Positions 45,530 to 59,500 are shown, counted from the first letter of the stretch. The stretch is DNA of 64,000 nt from Phylloscopus collybita (GCA_027886175.1 JAJNNQ010000004.1:17775501-17839500), one strand, 5' to 3'. Translations and numbers: made by a program. Notes: generated from the sequence alone by a model not told the origin.

Positions 45530-48500
45530 ACATGAATTGTGTTTTATATACTCGGTTATTTAAATGTGCACTAATATTTAACATATAAAATAGATGTTGA
45601 AACATATTTTGGCCAATAACTGTGTCAAACTCAATAGAATCCAATGCCAAATTTGATTGGCATCAGTTAACAATCCCTTTCTTTTCAAACAGAGAAAATA
45701 TCAACAAATGCAAATGCTTTATTTTATTTTCACCCCATAAACAGTCATTTTATAGTGTCTATTACGCATTAAAAGTAAACACAATCACAACTCTGGAATT
45801 TCCAGAAACATTCAGAACTCATTTAGGCAGCTCCTGAGCAGAAAAAGCACCATATTACTGAGCAGTTTACATTTTTATGTATTCCTGCGGGAATTTTCTG
45901 TACAGGCTTCTGTTATCAGAGTGGCAATTCCCATCTTTTGTTTTGTCTCTAACAACCTGCCAGGATAATTAAACTCACAACTCAGCATGTCTCAGTGCCT
46001 GCAGAATCTTCTGGACAGACATCAGAAGACTGGCATGGAAGCAACTCTTGTCTCTTTAACCAAGAGGAGAAAATCTCCAGCACCAGATGTCCAGTTAATC
46101 CAGCCTCAAAGGCAGAAACAAATGCCAGCCACAAAAAAAAAAAAAATTAACCAAAGCAGAAAAGAGCACATGTCCCCCTGCCCCAGAAAAGGAGATCTGC
46201 TGAGCAGATCCATTCTATACAATTTGTCCTGCCCAAGTGCCAAGTGGAAATCCTCTACAGATGTGCCAAAGAAAGTCTTTGCAGCCTTCATTTCAAGCCC
46301 CTTGGTCCTCCCAGAAGTGACCCCCCAGCTCATGGCAAAGATGACCAAGCAGCAACACAACTCTTGCAGATCTTCATTGCTATTTCAGCACGTTCCCAGT
46401 GTCTCTCCCAATACACCACCTGGACAAATTACAGAAGTTTAACCTAGAAAGGTTAACTTTAGGCACTGGAACCTCGCATTAGCGGTGTCAGGTAATCGTG
46501 AAGCTCTGTCACTTGAGAAGTTTCACAGTCTCTCACCTGGTCTAAGCTCTGGTGTACTCCTAGGCACAAGAAAACTCTTAAACCATGGGTTCCTCCCTTG
46601 CAAGGCCCATTTTGTCAAATATTCTCAGAAAATTAAAAATTGGCTGCAGAAATGGAGTTTTATATAGATAATCGGCACAAGAGGAAGGAAACATTTGGGA
46701 GCTGTTTGGCCAGCATGTGTCTCTGTCTGTTCAACAGCCCCTTGAAGATATTCAGGAAAGAGGGGATCTATTTTCACTTCTTCTATCAGACTCATTTAAG
46801 GACGTGTTTTGACTCGGGTCTTTCACACTTAGGTCCCTCTCCAGGAATAAATTGACTGGAGTTTCAAGTTTTTCTTGAAGAGACTTTGTTTTGTTCTGCA
46901 TAATTACCCATAGTCATCAACTAAGAATTGGCCCAGCTGACCCCATGAGCTTCTTCTGGCACTTCAGAGTGTCTATTTTAGGTAGTTCCCACTCAGACTG
47001 TGTTGGCTTTTGCAAATAACACATGCGGAACTCAACATTTACTAGATATTTTATAGAAATACTATTTCTTAATTCAAGACTAGGTATTCTTCTGGCACCA
47101 ACCAATGGCACAATGAAGAGGGACCAGGCAGATTTGTCATTCACTGCTAAAAACAAGGACAATGAAACCCTTTTTCCCTCATCTGAAGGGGAAATGTGCA
47201 ACTGAATTGTTGGGAGGATGCTCTTCATCCAGTGCAAAAAGATATTCAAGACATTATGTTAAGTAGGTCCATTATAAGGGGAATGAATTTTAAGGCCAGA
47301 GAATTCAACCATGTCACAGAATCTGAACTAGATATTAAGGAATTAAACAGAGCACTAAGGAGCCTTTCTTGTGCATTTGGGTCTTCTTTTCTTTTTTAAA
47401 TAGAAGAAGACTAAAGCCACCAAGAAGTTTGAGCAGCTAGATATTGATCAAAACTCTCATGCATGCTAGTGAGAAAGTCTGTAAGATTATCCTTTCCCAT
47501 ATTATTGCTCAAAACTTAAAAATACTCAATGCATATGCTCACTAGAACTTACGGAAGAACTAGTGGAAATAGAAGGTCTATTCAGGATAATCTCCTACTG
47601 TTTGACATTGTCCAGGACCCACCATCAAAAAGTAGGCATAAATAAAGTTATTATAAGATCCATTTGCATCTGCTTCATTCTGGGATCCAAATATCCCACC
47701 ACAAACCACAGGATGTGACCGTGTGTCTACACAAAGCTGTCACATTTCACAGATTCTTTCCCAAACCACACACATCAGTTTGAATGGAACAGTGTAAACC
47801 AACTCTGGGGCCCAGACTGAGCATCCAGGCTGAGGCAGGAATTGGAGTACCTAGAACCAAGGTGGGTAACAGGCAGCCTCAATTAGCCCCTATTGACTTC
47901 TTCTGTGGTGGACATGAGGAAGTTCCAATGTCCTTAACAATTTAATTAATATTTTCCTCAAGAGAAAAAAGGGATTGCAGATTTTTACACTCAGAAAATT
48001 GGATATAGCTCTTTTCTCTAAACTAGTACTGTGTGCCAGGAGATTCTTACTAAAAAGTTTTAAAAGCCAACAGATTCTTTATTTCAGTATTTCCAGCAAA
48101 ATATCATTATTTCTACTGCTCTCCAGGGCAAACCTCACTTAAGCTTGGCCCATTTAATATAATAGAAGAATAACCAGAAATCAAATAGAATTTTGTCTGT
48201 GACTTGCTCAACAGTGTTAAAGTAACTCAGAAAGTTTGAGTGCTTCGGTGGCAAATTGCCATCTGCCCTAAGCAGTGTCCCAAAGGCTCTGTGAAGTGAT
48301 AACTGATTTTTCAGTGTTCTCAACTTCTTTTAAAAGTCTTTCATCCCTTAATTCACAAACAGTAGTAGGAGTCAGGAAATGTATCTTGTAAATAGCTGTA
48401 TAGTCAGATCACCTGCATGTGTCACACATTACCAGCAACTCTTCAGTAATAGCAGGATAGAAAGGAAATAAAATAACATGGAACAAATCCTTACTCCCAA

Positions 48501-50649
48501 CAGGATGGAAGTTTAAGAGCAGTAGAAGACCAATTCTGACTTCAAGAACTGTATACTAACTACAGCTAAAATAAAAGATAAACTAAACTTCTCTTACAGT
48601 GAAGCACACCCATTAAAGATGCATGGGTCAGCATTCGTACAATTGTATTTTAAAAAATATTTCACAAATATTTTCTTTCTTTCAATCTTGAAGAGGTCTT
48701 TTTGAAGATCAAAGGATATGAAGTCAATTAATTTTGATAATCAGCTATGTTTAGTATATTGCCAATTTGAAATGTATTTTCCAAAAGAAAAAAAAAAACT
48801 ACAGATTTTTATATAGGCAAGTGTAAGAAAAGCAACAAAAAATCGTGTTTTGGTTATGAAAAAGAGAAGATATGAAAGGTTTGGGTTTTTTTGAGGGGCA
48901 TTTCTTTTTAAATATGATCCTAATTTCAGGGAAATAGCTGGTCTTGAACAGAAAGATTCCCCTCATCTCTTAAAGCAGCCATATGACATTTTCTGAACAC
49001 TTGTCAGGAATTCCTGCTGGCTGCCCATTTGAAAACCTGCAGGTTTCTACTGCATCTTTACACAGGGACAATTTTGAAGCTCTAATTAGAATAAAGAAGG
49101 CCTTGATTCAGTGGAGTGCTGAAGCCACCAAGTGATCATATTGTTAGATTTAACCTTTCCCACGAGATGCATCTTCTGGCGACAAAATAGAAAATGTAGC
49201 AACATTTATTATGTTCTATTCATTACTCAAACATATTGTACAATAGTTAAGTTGATAAAATAGCAGTGGGGATAAAAAAAAATTCTTCAGTATCAGCCCC
49301 TTCATTAGTGCACAGCTCTGTGCACTACAACATCAAGGGACTAATGCCTTTCATTGTGATACAAAACCAAACAAAGGGGCTGCTTTCACACCAAAATATC
49401 ACACATTGAGGATGGTGGGCAGTCCATAATGTGTAACTGCTACACACCAAGGTCCAAACCAGCACTTTAGAGAGAGCAAACAGTGTAAATAAGGACTTGC
49501 TGAACCCAGTGTCATGCAGAGTACCTCTGCTTTATACAAATATTTTTATATACCAAGTAATATTTTTATAAACCAAGTGTATTTACCAAACTTATCCATG
49601 AGTGTGTTCTCTCACAGTCACCTAACAGACTGAGCATTTTCATATGCAAGGATGATTAACAGGATATCTACAGAATAGCTTATAACAAACTGCTTACTCA
49701 GTGAAGTCCACTGGGGATAAAAATAATGGAAAAACATGTCTTGTTTTGCATTTTAATCTTGATTGAGTCTGAAGAGTTCTAAAAACTCCACACACTGGAA
49801 AAAGAAAAAGATAAAATTACTATAAATTGCAAAAAAAGTGGAAGATCAGTTCTGTGTCCTGGTGCCAGAGCCCCTTGGCTTTGCTAGTATGTGCCACATT
49901 TGCATTTGCTGCATTTTCAGTCATTTTCCCCCATCAAACACTGTACAATAACAGCATCCCAAGGGTTATTCTGTGATGGAATCCACAGGAAGTATCCCAA
50001 TCCGACTTTTTTGATGAAGCAGAATCTACTGATATTAAATGCCCTGTACTAGATTAAACCACAACCACCAACCACATTCCAGGCTGATTGTTAATTTGCT
50101 CTCAGCTGGAGACTTCATCGAGAGCTATTTGTCTGATAGAACTGGGTGCCTTTCAAATGCATTCTTGCATCTTTTGAAATGTTTTGAAATGTTGAATTTT
50201 GTGATGTTTGCCTGCATGCTTGTTCAGTGAGTATAATGACCATGGAGCTGCCTCTTGTACACTTTAAAGTCTGACTTTGCTTTCCAAAACAATTTGTAAC
50301 TGTTGTCTCCATTGAAAGTTTTTAGGAGAGGAACACTCCACTACATAAGATCAGCTATCATTAATTTTGTTCTTTTGCATTTAGTTATTTTCATTTTTTT
50401 ATTATCTTCAAAAAGCCAGATGATACAGCTTCACACACATTCCCATTCTGAAATGTCCATTTTATTTTCTCCAGCAATGCTACTTTCAGTTAACAAGTAA
50501 AGTGTAAATGAGATGAGCTCACAAACAATTGAAAAAAGTTACTGCTGTGCTCAAAGTATTAAGAACTTTGTAGAAGGCAGTAAAGGTCCTGCCAAAGCAA
50601 AAATATGCAACTCTGATAAATTTCTTTGCAGAAAGTGAGAAACTCTCTC
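45530..50649. other. Unique AT-rich region without recognised genes
   Basis: No mobile element or RNA gene recognised. A 151-codon plus-strand frame at 45987-46442 (Lys/Gln/Ser/Pro-rich, interrupted in composition by an A run near 46133) has no recognisable domain, and overlapping frames on both strands are open, so I do not call it. A 10-bp inverted repeat with a 2-base spacer (TAGTGCACAG) lies at 49306-49327. Confidence 0.5.
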
Positions 50650-50681
50650 ACATATATATATATATACACACACACACACAA
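50650..50681. repeat. (AT)n(AC)n microsatellite
   Basis: About eight AT units followed by about eight AC units, the reverse block order of the repeat at 45.5 kb. Confidence 0.92.
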
Positions 50682-52013
50682 AGATCTTGCCTGAAGCTAC
50701 TTATTTCCATTGTTAATTACAAAACTTACTGTGGAAAGTAAGGAATAGTATCTGGCTCATAAAAATGCTTAGTAATTGTTAAGAATTAAGAAAAGGACTC
50801 ATCTAATTTAAGATATAACTTTCAATTAGTGTCGTATTATTTTCGTGCATTATGTTTACTGTGCAGAATTTCTCCACAAGGAATCAGATAATACACATCA
50901 GTTATCATTTTGCTTTGCTACATGTATGTGACAGAGTTACATTATGAAGGAAAAAAGTAGACCCTTGCAGCTCCAGGGGAAAACAAGAGCAATCAATTAA
51001 AAATAAAAATCAAGGAGGATAACATCTATTCTACTCCATTTTGACCTCATTCACAGGGATTTTGGTTTTGCTTTCAAAAGTCTATAATTTCAGCACACCT
51101 TGAAACAAAAATAAAGTCAGGTACTTGTCATAAACTCATTTTTAATGTGGTCTTTAATGGTTGATTCAAACCTCAGTGAAGCTTGAGGCTCCTGCAAACA
51201 GATAAAATCTGGTATAAGAACAGAATAATTATAAATTGCAGGATTTGAGCTACATGCTCTTTAGCCACTTCTATGAACTTGCAAAGAGGATTTTCAGCTT
51301 TTATTAACAAGTAAAACTCCACAGCCATCTCACCACTCGTCAGTGCAAGAGTAACATTTATATTCTTTTTCTGAAATCACAGCAGGTGAGCAACATAAAA
51401 CAAAGTCAACGTGAAGGCCAGTGAGAAATATTAACTGCCTGTGATTCAGGAAGTTAACTCACACTTGTAAGTAGATTAATCAAAAATAGCTCAAACATTA
51501 TCACCCTCAGCTGCCCACACTGTCCCTCTTCAGGATTACTGCCAGTCCAGCAGGAACAACAAGAAATGCCAACTGGAGCAACTCAGTTGTTAATCTAACA
51601 CGTAATTATGAACTGAAGCTGGCACAGGTTGGCATTAACGTCCATAAGATATGCCCCAAATCCATTTCTTTCCAAAATAGTTCTTTAGAGAAGTTTTCAA
51701 TAAGGAGACAAACATTGCAGTGACTCTCAAATGCCAAAGGATCATGCAAACTGCAGAGCAAAACACCTGAAGACCCACAAAAACCCATCCAGGAACTCTC
51801 AGGAGGCAGCATCTCTACCCCTCTAACCCCAGCTCAAAGGGCAAGGATGGGCTCCTGAGTGAGCACACAGCAGAAGCCCTCACACCTACCTGCACTGCGG
51901 AGAGGAGATGGAGCAGCTCCTGAAAGAGCCCAGATGTCCTGGCAAACCCAGGGGGACGAAACAGAGCCAAGCCAGGACCTGGAAATGGGTTTTGACCCTG
52001 GTCCCAGAGTGCC
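50682..52013. other. No recognisable feature
   Basis: AT-rich sequence becoming GC-richer from about 51780 towards the minisatellite. Confidence 0.45.
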
Positions 52014-52660
52014 AGGGCTGGGTTGGGTTGGTCTGGTTTGGGTTCGGCTGGCTTAGGTTGGGTTGGGTTTGAGTTGGGCTGAGTTAGGCTGGGCTGGGCT
52101 GGGCTGGGCTGGGCTGGGCTGGGCTGGGCTGGGCTGCTTTGGGTTGGGTTGGGGTGAGTTGGACTACTTTGGGTTGGGCTGGGTTGGGCTGGGTTGGGCT
52201 GGGTTGGGTTGGTCTGGGTTGGGCTGGGCTGGGCTGCTTTGGGTTGGGTTGGGCTGGGTTGGGTTAGGTTGGGTTAGGCTTGGTTGGGCTGGGCTGGGTT
52301 GGGTTGGGTTGGGTTGGGCTGGGTTGGGTTAGGTTGGGTTAGGCTTGGTTGGGCTGGGCTGGGTTGGGTTGGGTTGGACTGGGTTGGGTTAGGCTCGGTT
52401 GGGCTGGGCTAGTTTGGGTTGGACTAGTTTGTGTTGAGCTGGGCTGGTTTGCGTTGGGCTGCTTTGGGTTGGGCTGGGTTGGGTTGGGTTAGGCTTGGTT
52501 GGGCTGGTTTGGGTTGGGTTGGGTTGGGCTGGGTTGGGCTGGTCTGGTTTGGGTTGGGCTGGGTTGGGTTAGGCTGGGCTAGTTTGGGTTGGGCTGGGTT
52601 GGGCTTGGATTGGGTTGGGCTGAGCTGGGCTGGGTTAGGCTGGGCTGGTTTGGCTGGGTG
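52014..52660. repeat. GGGYT minisatellite (about 650 bp), G-quadruplex-prone
   Basis: A tandem array of 5-bp units, GGGTT and GGGCT, with occasional GGTTT, GGATT and TTAGG variants and a few unit-length shifts. The plus strand carries GGG at nearly every fifth base, matching the G3N2 spacing of quadruplex motifs many times over. The Trp-Ala/Val-Gly-Leu-Gly frames on plus and Pro/Gln/Asn/Ala-rich frames on minus are translations of the unit. It lies inside ordinary AT-rich DNA, not next to a telomere-like TTAGGG array. Confidence 0.95.
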
Positions 52661-54939
52661 GAGATGCCCATGCCCCAAGTGGGGCAGGTAAGGGCTATCA
52701 ACACTTGCCAGGGCTTTCAAGCCCTTACAGAGATTCTTTATTTCTGAAAACAATCTCCATTTCATTTCAGAGTGAACCAGCTGCTCATAAATAGAGCCTA
52801 AGCAATCTCCCCGTGCCACACCATCACATAACTGGCATCTGCTCCAGCTGAAGCTTTTCCATCTGCAGCCCATGAGGAAAGGGACTGCAGCATAACCCAT
52901 CCTGGGAAGGACAAGATCAAAATACACAATCTTTTGGCAGAGCAGATAAAAGAAAAATAATATTCTGTGGTCATGTCACAGCATTGAAAGACAGGTGGAG
53001 ATAAGCATTCCTAAGGAATTACAAAGTGAGCCAGAAAATAGAAGCTGGAAAAGGGATAGATATTACCCTAGCATTAAATTAATTGTCTCTTCCCCCACCC
53101 ATTTATAATATCTAGGTTGTAGAGAATCAATTTACTCTCCTCCAAAGACAAATCTCAACCAAATTTCTTAATAATAACAATAAGAGAAGCAGGAGAGGGA
53201 AGTAAGTAACCTAAAATGATGCTACTTGAAAACAAGCAGTATGAACTTTTTTCTTGAATAATTCAGAATTGGATTTCCCTGTCTTAAAACTTAAGTTAAA
53301 CCAAGAAATAAAGACAGTTCAAAAAATAATTAGACATTTCAAAGAATGAGACTATCTCCATAATTACATAATATTTTTTCCTTTATCTTAAAAAGGAGTG
53401 AGGATTGTATTACAAGGTATAGGTCAACAACTAATGAACAAGATGAAGGATAAATGTTTTTAGAGAGACTCAGGCAGCCATCTGCAAGAGGAGAAAAAAG
53501 GAAATGGCAAGCCTCTTAACCTTTGCTGTTTTAGCTCACAATTAATCTGGTAGGAGATAAGAGGCCCATAATCCTTTTATGAGTTTTATCAGAAATAATA
53601 AGCCAACAAACTTAAAAAATGCATATGCAAACCAGTGTATCCTAAGCTTATTAAGGATGAAGCAATTCCATAAAAGAAGGTCATAACTGAAACATCCTGT
53701 AACAGATGCTTATAGAAAGGATGTGAGAAACAGAGCAAGTAAAGAACAACCCTTTCCTTGTTCATCCCTCCCAGGTACAATCCATAATTTCAGAACCCCT
53801 GTGCTAGAGGTTGCATTTAGAAAATTATTTTCAGCTGCTCCCTCTGGACCATTCTGCCATAAGGGCTGTGTATAATCCTTATTTGAACCCATTTATAATT
53901 TGGCTTCTGCAATGCCCAGTGTAAAGTCTTCCATCATTTATTTACATGCTGCATGAAAAAAAAAAGAATGCTTGTCTTTTCTTAAGCTTCCACATGACAG
54001 ATTTATTGAGGTAGAGATTAGCTCTTAAAACAGAGGATAGTTTAAATGGCAAAAGTGCTAGGGACAAGAATACTTAGGAATAATCAATACTACCTGTGCC
54101 AAAAGAATAATTGAATTGCAGTAGTTTGCCTAAAGACAGAAAAATGAGACAACATTATAGCAGTCATCAGAAAAATAAAAAGCTGTTGAAAAGAGGAATG
54201 GAATTATCTGTTCCTCATGGCCACAGTGAATAAGCAATAGGTTTAAGTGGCATAAGGAAGCTTCAAGCTGGATATTAGAGGAAAAAACATCCTAATAGCA
54301 AGGCTTATCCAAAGAGCTGCTCTGATAGTTTCTCTGGTAGCAAACTGGAGGAGAACCTTTCTGAAATTACACAGATCTGTTCAGCTTGTTTTAGCAGGGA
54401 AAGCTGCCCTAAATGACTTCCTGATGTCTCCCCAGTGCAGTACTACACAGTCACAAAGAAAGGACATCCATACACATCTGGTTCAGGGGTTCATTCCACC
54501 CCCCCAGAGCCGTGCTCAGCTGCTGACTTTATCCATGTCACCACTGAACACTCGATATTCGGAGCCACTCACACACCCTAGCCTTGGGAGCACCTGAAGC
54601 ACAGCAGGGCACAGACAGGGAGGGTGCACAGAAGAAACCCCCATCGTGGGGTTGGCACAGCTCCAGAGCTGCTGTCCCTGCTTTAGCACATAACCACAGT
54701 CAGGCTGCTCCTGCACTGGGCAGTTCCCAGACCCTGCTGCAATCCCCCTCTCTGTATTCCCCAAATTCCAAATATGAGCTTGAGAGCAGTAATCTGGCTT
54801 TCTACAGGTTGTGGGAAATACTAAAGGTAAGGAGGCTTTCACAAAGTTGTGAAAGTAGCCCCAGAAACAGAAAGAGCAGGAGAACTTGAATTAGCTGCAG
54901 CTGCAAAGCTTGAAAGTAGAAAAAGTTACAATAGTACAG
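52661..54939. other. No recognised gene
   Basis: Mostly AT-rich sequence. A GC-richer part at about 54480-54780 has open frames on both strands but no splice-framed coding signal that I trust. Confidence 0.45.
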
Positions 54940-55344
54940 CAAGCAAGGACATGAAACAATAGTCTGAGTCTTAGGTTTGGCCAGGATAGACCTTAAGGCT
55001 GCAGAAAAATATGCCCAGCAAGACAGTAGCAGGTTTTCAGGTTAATAATGGAATATTGTGTATTGTTAATAGAAAGCAAACTAGCAAGCATTGTTTGAAG
55101 CAGGTGTCCCTGTGCTCTCAGTGACTGGCTGGAACAATTGTCTGTAAGCTTTAGCAATGTGCCATTGGCTGGAAAGTTTTAAAATGCCCTGTGACAAAGA
55201 GATCTCTGGTTGCTGCTGGCAGACGTGACCTGTTGCCATCCTTTAGCTGTGTAAAATCCTGCTTGCTATGAGTCTGATGCTGCAATAAAGGTTCGAGGAG
55301 TCCCTGGCAGGAGTCCTGTCCCATTTGTGCCCCAAGCCCCAACA
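54940..55344 (+). mobile_element. Probable LTR (class II-like), plus strand
   Basis: The segment has the build of an avian LTR: a U3-like stretch, AATAAAGG at 55284-55291, then about 55 bases ending CCCCAACA at 55344. The phrases CCCTGTGACAAAGAGATCTC and GAGTCTGATGCTGCAATAAA match what I recall of songbird LTRs. The 5' boundary is approximate and I found no flanking duplication, so it may be truncated. No retroviral coding sequence adjoins it. Confidence 0.5.
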
Positions 55345-55597
55345 CATGGGTAAGATACCTTTTCCTTTTGGACAGCATCACACTGGTCATGATAAAAACT
55401 ACAGTTCTCAGGGGGAAAACAACCATCTAAAACTAAAGACCCAGTGGTCATCTAAATCAAAATTCCATGTTTTCCTGCAAGGAATGGAAATTGCTGAAAT
55501 CATATCTGTTTAACACAATGAGCAGTAAGAATGTGGCTTTGGGGTTTAGTGTTTCTAGCTACAGTGAAGAGGATCAGATAATTCTGTATCAAATAGA
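55345..55597. other. No recognisable feature
   Basis: Short unique stretch between the probable LTR and the local duplication. Confidence 0.4.
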
Positions 55598-55689
55598 ATT
55601 CAGTTTAAATGGATAAATGGATAAATACAGGTGAAGTTGTTTTAATACAGGTAAAGCATTCAGTTTAAATTGATAAATACAGGTAAAGT
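55598..55689. repeat. Local imperfect tandem duplication
   Basis: ATTCAGTTTAAAT occurs at about 55598 and 55658, each followed by (T/G)GATAAAT, and AATACAGGTRAAG occurs three times (about 55624, 55644 and 55676). This looks like a small slippage or unequal-exchange duplication of about 60 bp. Confidence 0.75.
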
Positions 55690-56199
55690 CACTCATAATA
55701 AAATAATGTGTTTCATCCAAACACCTTGTTTTGCTGTTCATTCCTAACCATATTTCACATTGAGGTATCTCAGAGGCCAAAATTATTTACAGAGTTAGTT
55801 AACTGTAAATATCTTACCTTGTTGGTATAAATCAGGGGTGTAATGAAACATCAGCTGCTACTTAAAGTGCTTGGCAGGAGAGTTCATCTCATATTTATGT
55901 GCAAGCATAAACTTTGTGTGTCCTGATATATAATTGCAGTAACAATTCAATTGAATTTATCACTGCAAAGCTACAGATAGAAGTGTGCAGCAAATCTCAT
56001 CGTTTTCATAATAAATGTTTTATATGTTTTCCAAATTGTTAGTATTTTTCCAGATCTTCCAAGCTTGGAAAATACATTTTAAAAAATTATTGTAATAACC
56101 TTGGAAGGATTGAAATACAAGTCAAAGAATTTAGAATAATCTGATTAATAAACCTTTAAATATAGTATATTCTTAGAACAGTTTTTCTTACCTTGCCCC
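55690..56199. other. No recognisable feature
   Basis: AT-rich unique sequence upstream of the CR1 fragment. Confidence 0.45.
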
Positions 56200-56550
56200 T
56201 GAGAGAGGGAAAACAGATGCTCAGAGGGCTGGAGCACCTCTCCTGTGAAGATAGGCTGAGAGGAGAGGTTGCTCATCTGGGGGGAGAGCAAACCCCAGGG
56301 AGACCTCAGAGCCCCTTCCAGTGCTCAAAGGAACTCCAGGAGAGCTGAGGAGGGACTGGGGACAGGGCAGGGGGTGACAGGACACAGGGAATGCCTTCAG
56401 ACTGAAAGGGGGCAGGGTTAGACAAGATTTAGGAAGAAAATCTTCACTGTGGAGAGGCACTGACTGCCCAGAGAAGCTGGGGACATCTCAGAGTTCCAGG
56501 CCACAATGAGATTTGGATGGAGGGCACTGAATAACCTGACCAGTCAGAAG
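56200..56550 (+). mobile_element. CR1 LINE fragment
   Basis: Ordered CR1 phrases are clear: GGCTGGAGCACCTCTCCTGT, GATAGGCTGAGAG, AAACCCCAGGGAGACCTCAG, AGCCCCTTCCAGTGC, GACAGGACACAGGGAATG and GATTTAGGAAGAAAATCTTC. It is 5'-truncated relative to a full element and fades after about 56550, before the usual CR1 terminal phrase, so the 3' end is diverged or lost. It has no intact coding sequence. Confidence 0.88.
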
Positions 56551-59500
56551 AGATAAAAGGGAACTTGAAAAGGACATTCAGGCCAGCTCCTGAAACTGCT
56601 TGATGCTGCCTGTGACAGAAGATCCCACCTCTTCCCAGAGCCAGCTGCCTGTTCCAGCCCTGTCACTGCCACCTTCCTCCTTGCCAGCACAAGAATTTAT
56701 GGGACATTCCCCCTCCTCCCCCTCTCAATACCTGCACCAGGGAACAAATCCAGCCTAAAGCTCTCCCACCAAAAAGCACCCCTGGCCTTCCCTCCTGCCC
56801 CCAGAAAAGCAAAGGCTGATTGATCTCAGGCAGAGTCCAGCCTGGCTGCAGAGCAGGGATCTGTGCTCCACAGCAGGGACACACCCTGTAGAGTGTGAAA
56901 TCCTGGCACGGAGAAATCATCCCTCTCACACAGAAACCCCAAACGCTGAACCTGAGCAGAGCTTCTGCAGAAACAGCAGCTCTGAGGCAATGAATATCCA
57001 TTCACTTTTGCAATGTCCTCAATATCTCCTTGTCTACCAGCTCTATGTTTATTCATTCTACGTTGCTTCATTTGTTATTTTCCTTTATTCCATTTCCTAT
57101 TTCAGTATCCTCATTAATTTTTATGCACTTTTATTTTCATTTGTATACTTTTCATCACTCCAATATCCTAATATTTCAGCAGTCCAATTAGCTACTTCCA
57201 TATCTTAATCACACTGAGACTCCTTATTCAGCTATAAATATAATTTTATTACTGCTGTTTTAATGACTAAGTGTTATAATAACTATTCTATATAAAACAA
57301 TTTCTCTTAAAACTTTCCCCATTTCCTTCACTTGTCTATAATTCATTTCATCTCTCATCACACTTTCCATTTTGTTCAGTAGATCCTCTATCATCCCAAA
57401 ATGTTTCCTGTATTAGAAGCTAATTACCCGGGGAGGTGGTAAACCTTCACCATAAACATAAGGAGCAAATATTAAATATTTTCTCCATCCTTATTAGACT
57501 ATCCTAAACTTGCTGAATGAACCCAAACCTGGAGAGAGAGAGCATCTCCACATTAAGAGGAATAGTCTTTCAATTAACATGAAAGCACAGCCCAGACGGG
57601 CATTATGAATACAATACACAGCTCTGTTCTGAATATCAACATCATCAATAAAAAATGTCTCAGTAATATGAAACCATTACTTCTGAACTGAAAACCCAGC
57701 ATTATTCTCATCTTTAATTTCAGAAAGATTATATGCTTGCAGTAAAATAGTTAATATTTATTATATTTATTAATTTAGTAACATTCCGTCTTCTAAAATC
57801 CCCACTGTTTCAGGCAGATCATCAACTTCTGAGATGCTGATGCCTCTAACTGTCAAATAAACTGCAATGAAAGTCTCCAAGTCAAAACTGATTGATCCAA
57901 TTCCTCACAAATCACAAAAAATTCATCCATTCTAGTGATCCCCATTCTGTGAGCTGGAAGATTTGTCTGTGGCCTGAAGGTACAGGTGAGAGCAAGGTCT
58001 TCTGCAGGAAGAACAGAAATGTCCATGTTATCCTGGAGATGGAAACAAAGAGAATTTTAGCTCATTTCACGCAGCCCATTCAGAATCAAAATCAGCAAAA
58101 TCAGGTTATTCAATTTCTCTCCAGCTGATACACTTTCTAACTTTAATTTGGTTTTATGTGGGAAGAATTAAAAACATTAAAGGAAGTACAAAGTATGCAA
58201 CATTAACAGCCTGCATCCAAGTAGCCACATTTATTTATAAAGCCCCATCACACTGAACTCACAGGGGGACCTTTTTTGTAATTTTTTTGTAATTTAAATT
58301 TGAATTTAAATTCATTCCTTTCCCAGTCCACTGGTGTTGTGTGCTGAGGTGGCTGTGGTGGTTCAGTGTCACACTTTTAAGCAGTTTATTCCCTCCAAGA
58401 GGTTGAAGCCAAACCCTTGTGACTTCTGTACTGGTGCAACCTCTTGCTAAGCTGTCTCTGCTTATAAAATAAATCTTGCTGTACAGAAACTTTCAGTTTC
58501 TCTCGATATTTTGTCATCTTTCATCAATATTTCATCAACAGAGGCCTATTTTTGTAGGGGATAGTATCTTTAGGTATCTTCTTATCCAAAATGGACACCT
58601 AAATCTGTTATTATGTAATACTCTGGTATTTTAAGCCAGGTGGGCATTAGACTTACTGGTGCATTTTAGACTTGGAAGCATAAAATCTTGATAAACCAGA
58701 TCTAATTGTATTAATATCACTGTCAGTTTCCATCAGCTGAACATGTGATTGCATTTTACAAACCCAAAATTCAGTTGCCATTCCCAAAGGACACCAGAAA
58801 AATGGTCTTGTCAAGTTTATATTTCCTAAAATCAGATTCAGTAAATCCTGTCACAGATATAAGATATAAATTGATAATGTAATTATCTATATCTGATAGC
58901 TTGTATAATAGATAACCTGCAGGTCCAGTAGCCATGGTACAGTTCCCTTTCACTTGTAAATAAAGTAACTTTATCTGCTGCTGAGACAGTTTGATTTAAT
59001 TTTCACAGAAAAACAAGCTCATGCTTGTTTCCACTATGTTAATTGACATTTCACTACTAATGTCTGCTTTTTAAAATGCTCTTCTACTTCCCACTGAAGT
59101 GTAGCATTAAATATTTCAATTTAGAAATTCATGGTATACCAAGTTTGCTGTCTATTACAAAAAAAAATTAGCACTAATACCAAGATATGATACTTAAAAG
59201 TTGCTCAAATCTGTTTCAATAATAGTTTTTAAAATCTCTGTTGTTAAAAAATGAGAGATGCATTATTTCACAGATTTTTACTTCACTTTGGTGGTCTTCT
59301 CATACATCAGACAGAAGTCTCCCCCTCCAGCCTTATTAGGAAACTTTACTGTCTTAACCTAACTTATTATCAATATAATAACATCAGTCTTGATTTGATA
59401 CCTTCTATTACTCTTGCATGTTTGGATAGGTCTGGTGTTTTAACAATACACAATCCATTTCCTTCTTACTATCATCACTCTTCCTGCATTCTCTAGAGAC

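Noticed and set aside
45987..46442. 151-codon plus-strand open frame
   Set aside because: No recognisable domain, and frames on both strands overlap it. A protein search would be needed to revive it.
45496..50681. Two AC/AT microsatellites with reversed block order, considered as a duplicated inverted segment
   Set aside because: The sequence flanking them is unrelated, so they are independent dinucleotide repeats.
52063..52927. Trp-Ala-Gly-Leu-Gly and Pro/Gln/Asn-rich frames in the GGGYT array
   Set aside because: The repeat unit keeps several frames open; composition alone explains them.
58340..58540. Possible LTR fragment around TATAAAATAAATC
   Set aside because: No TG...CA ends, target duplication or match to the other LTRs in the window.
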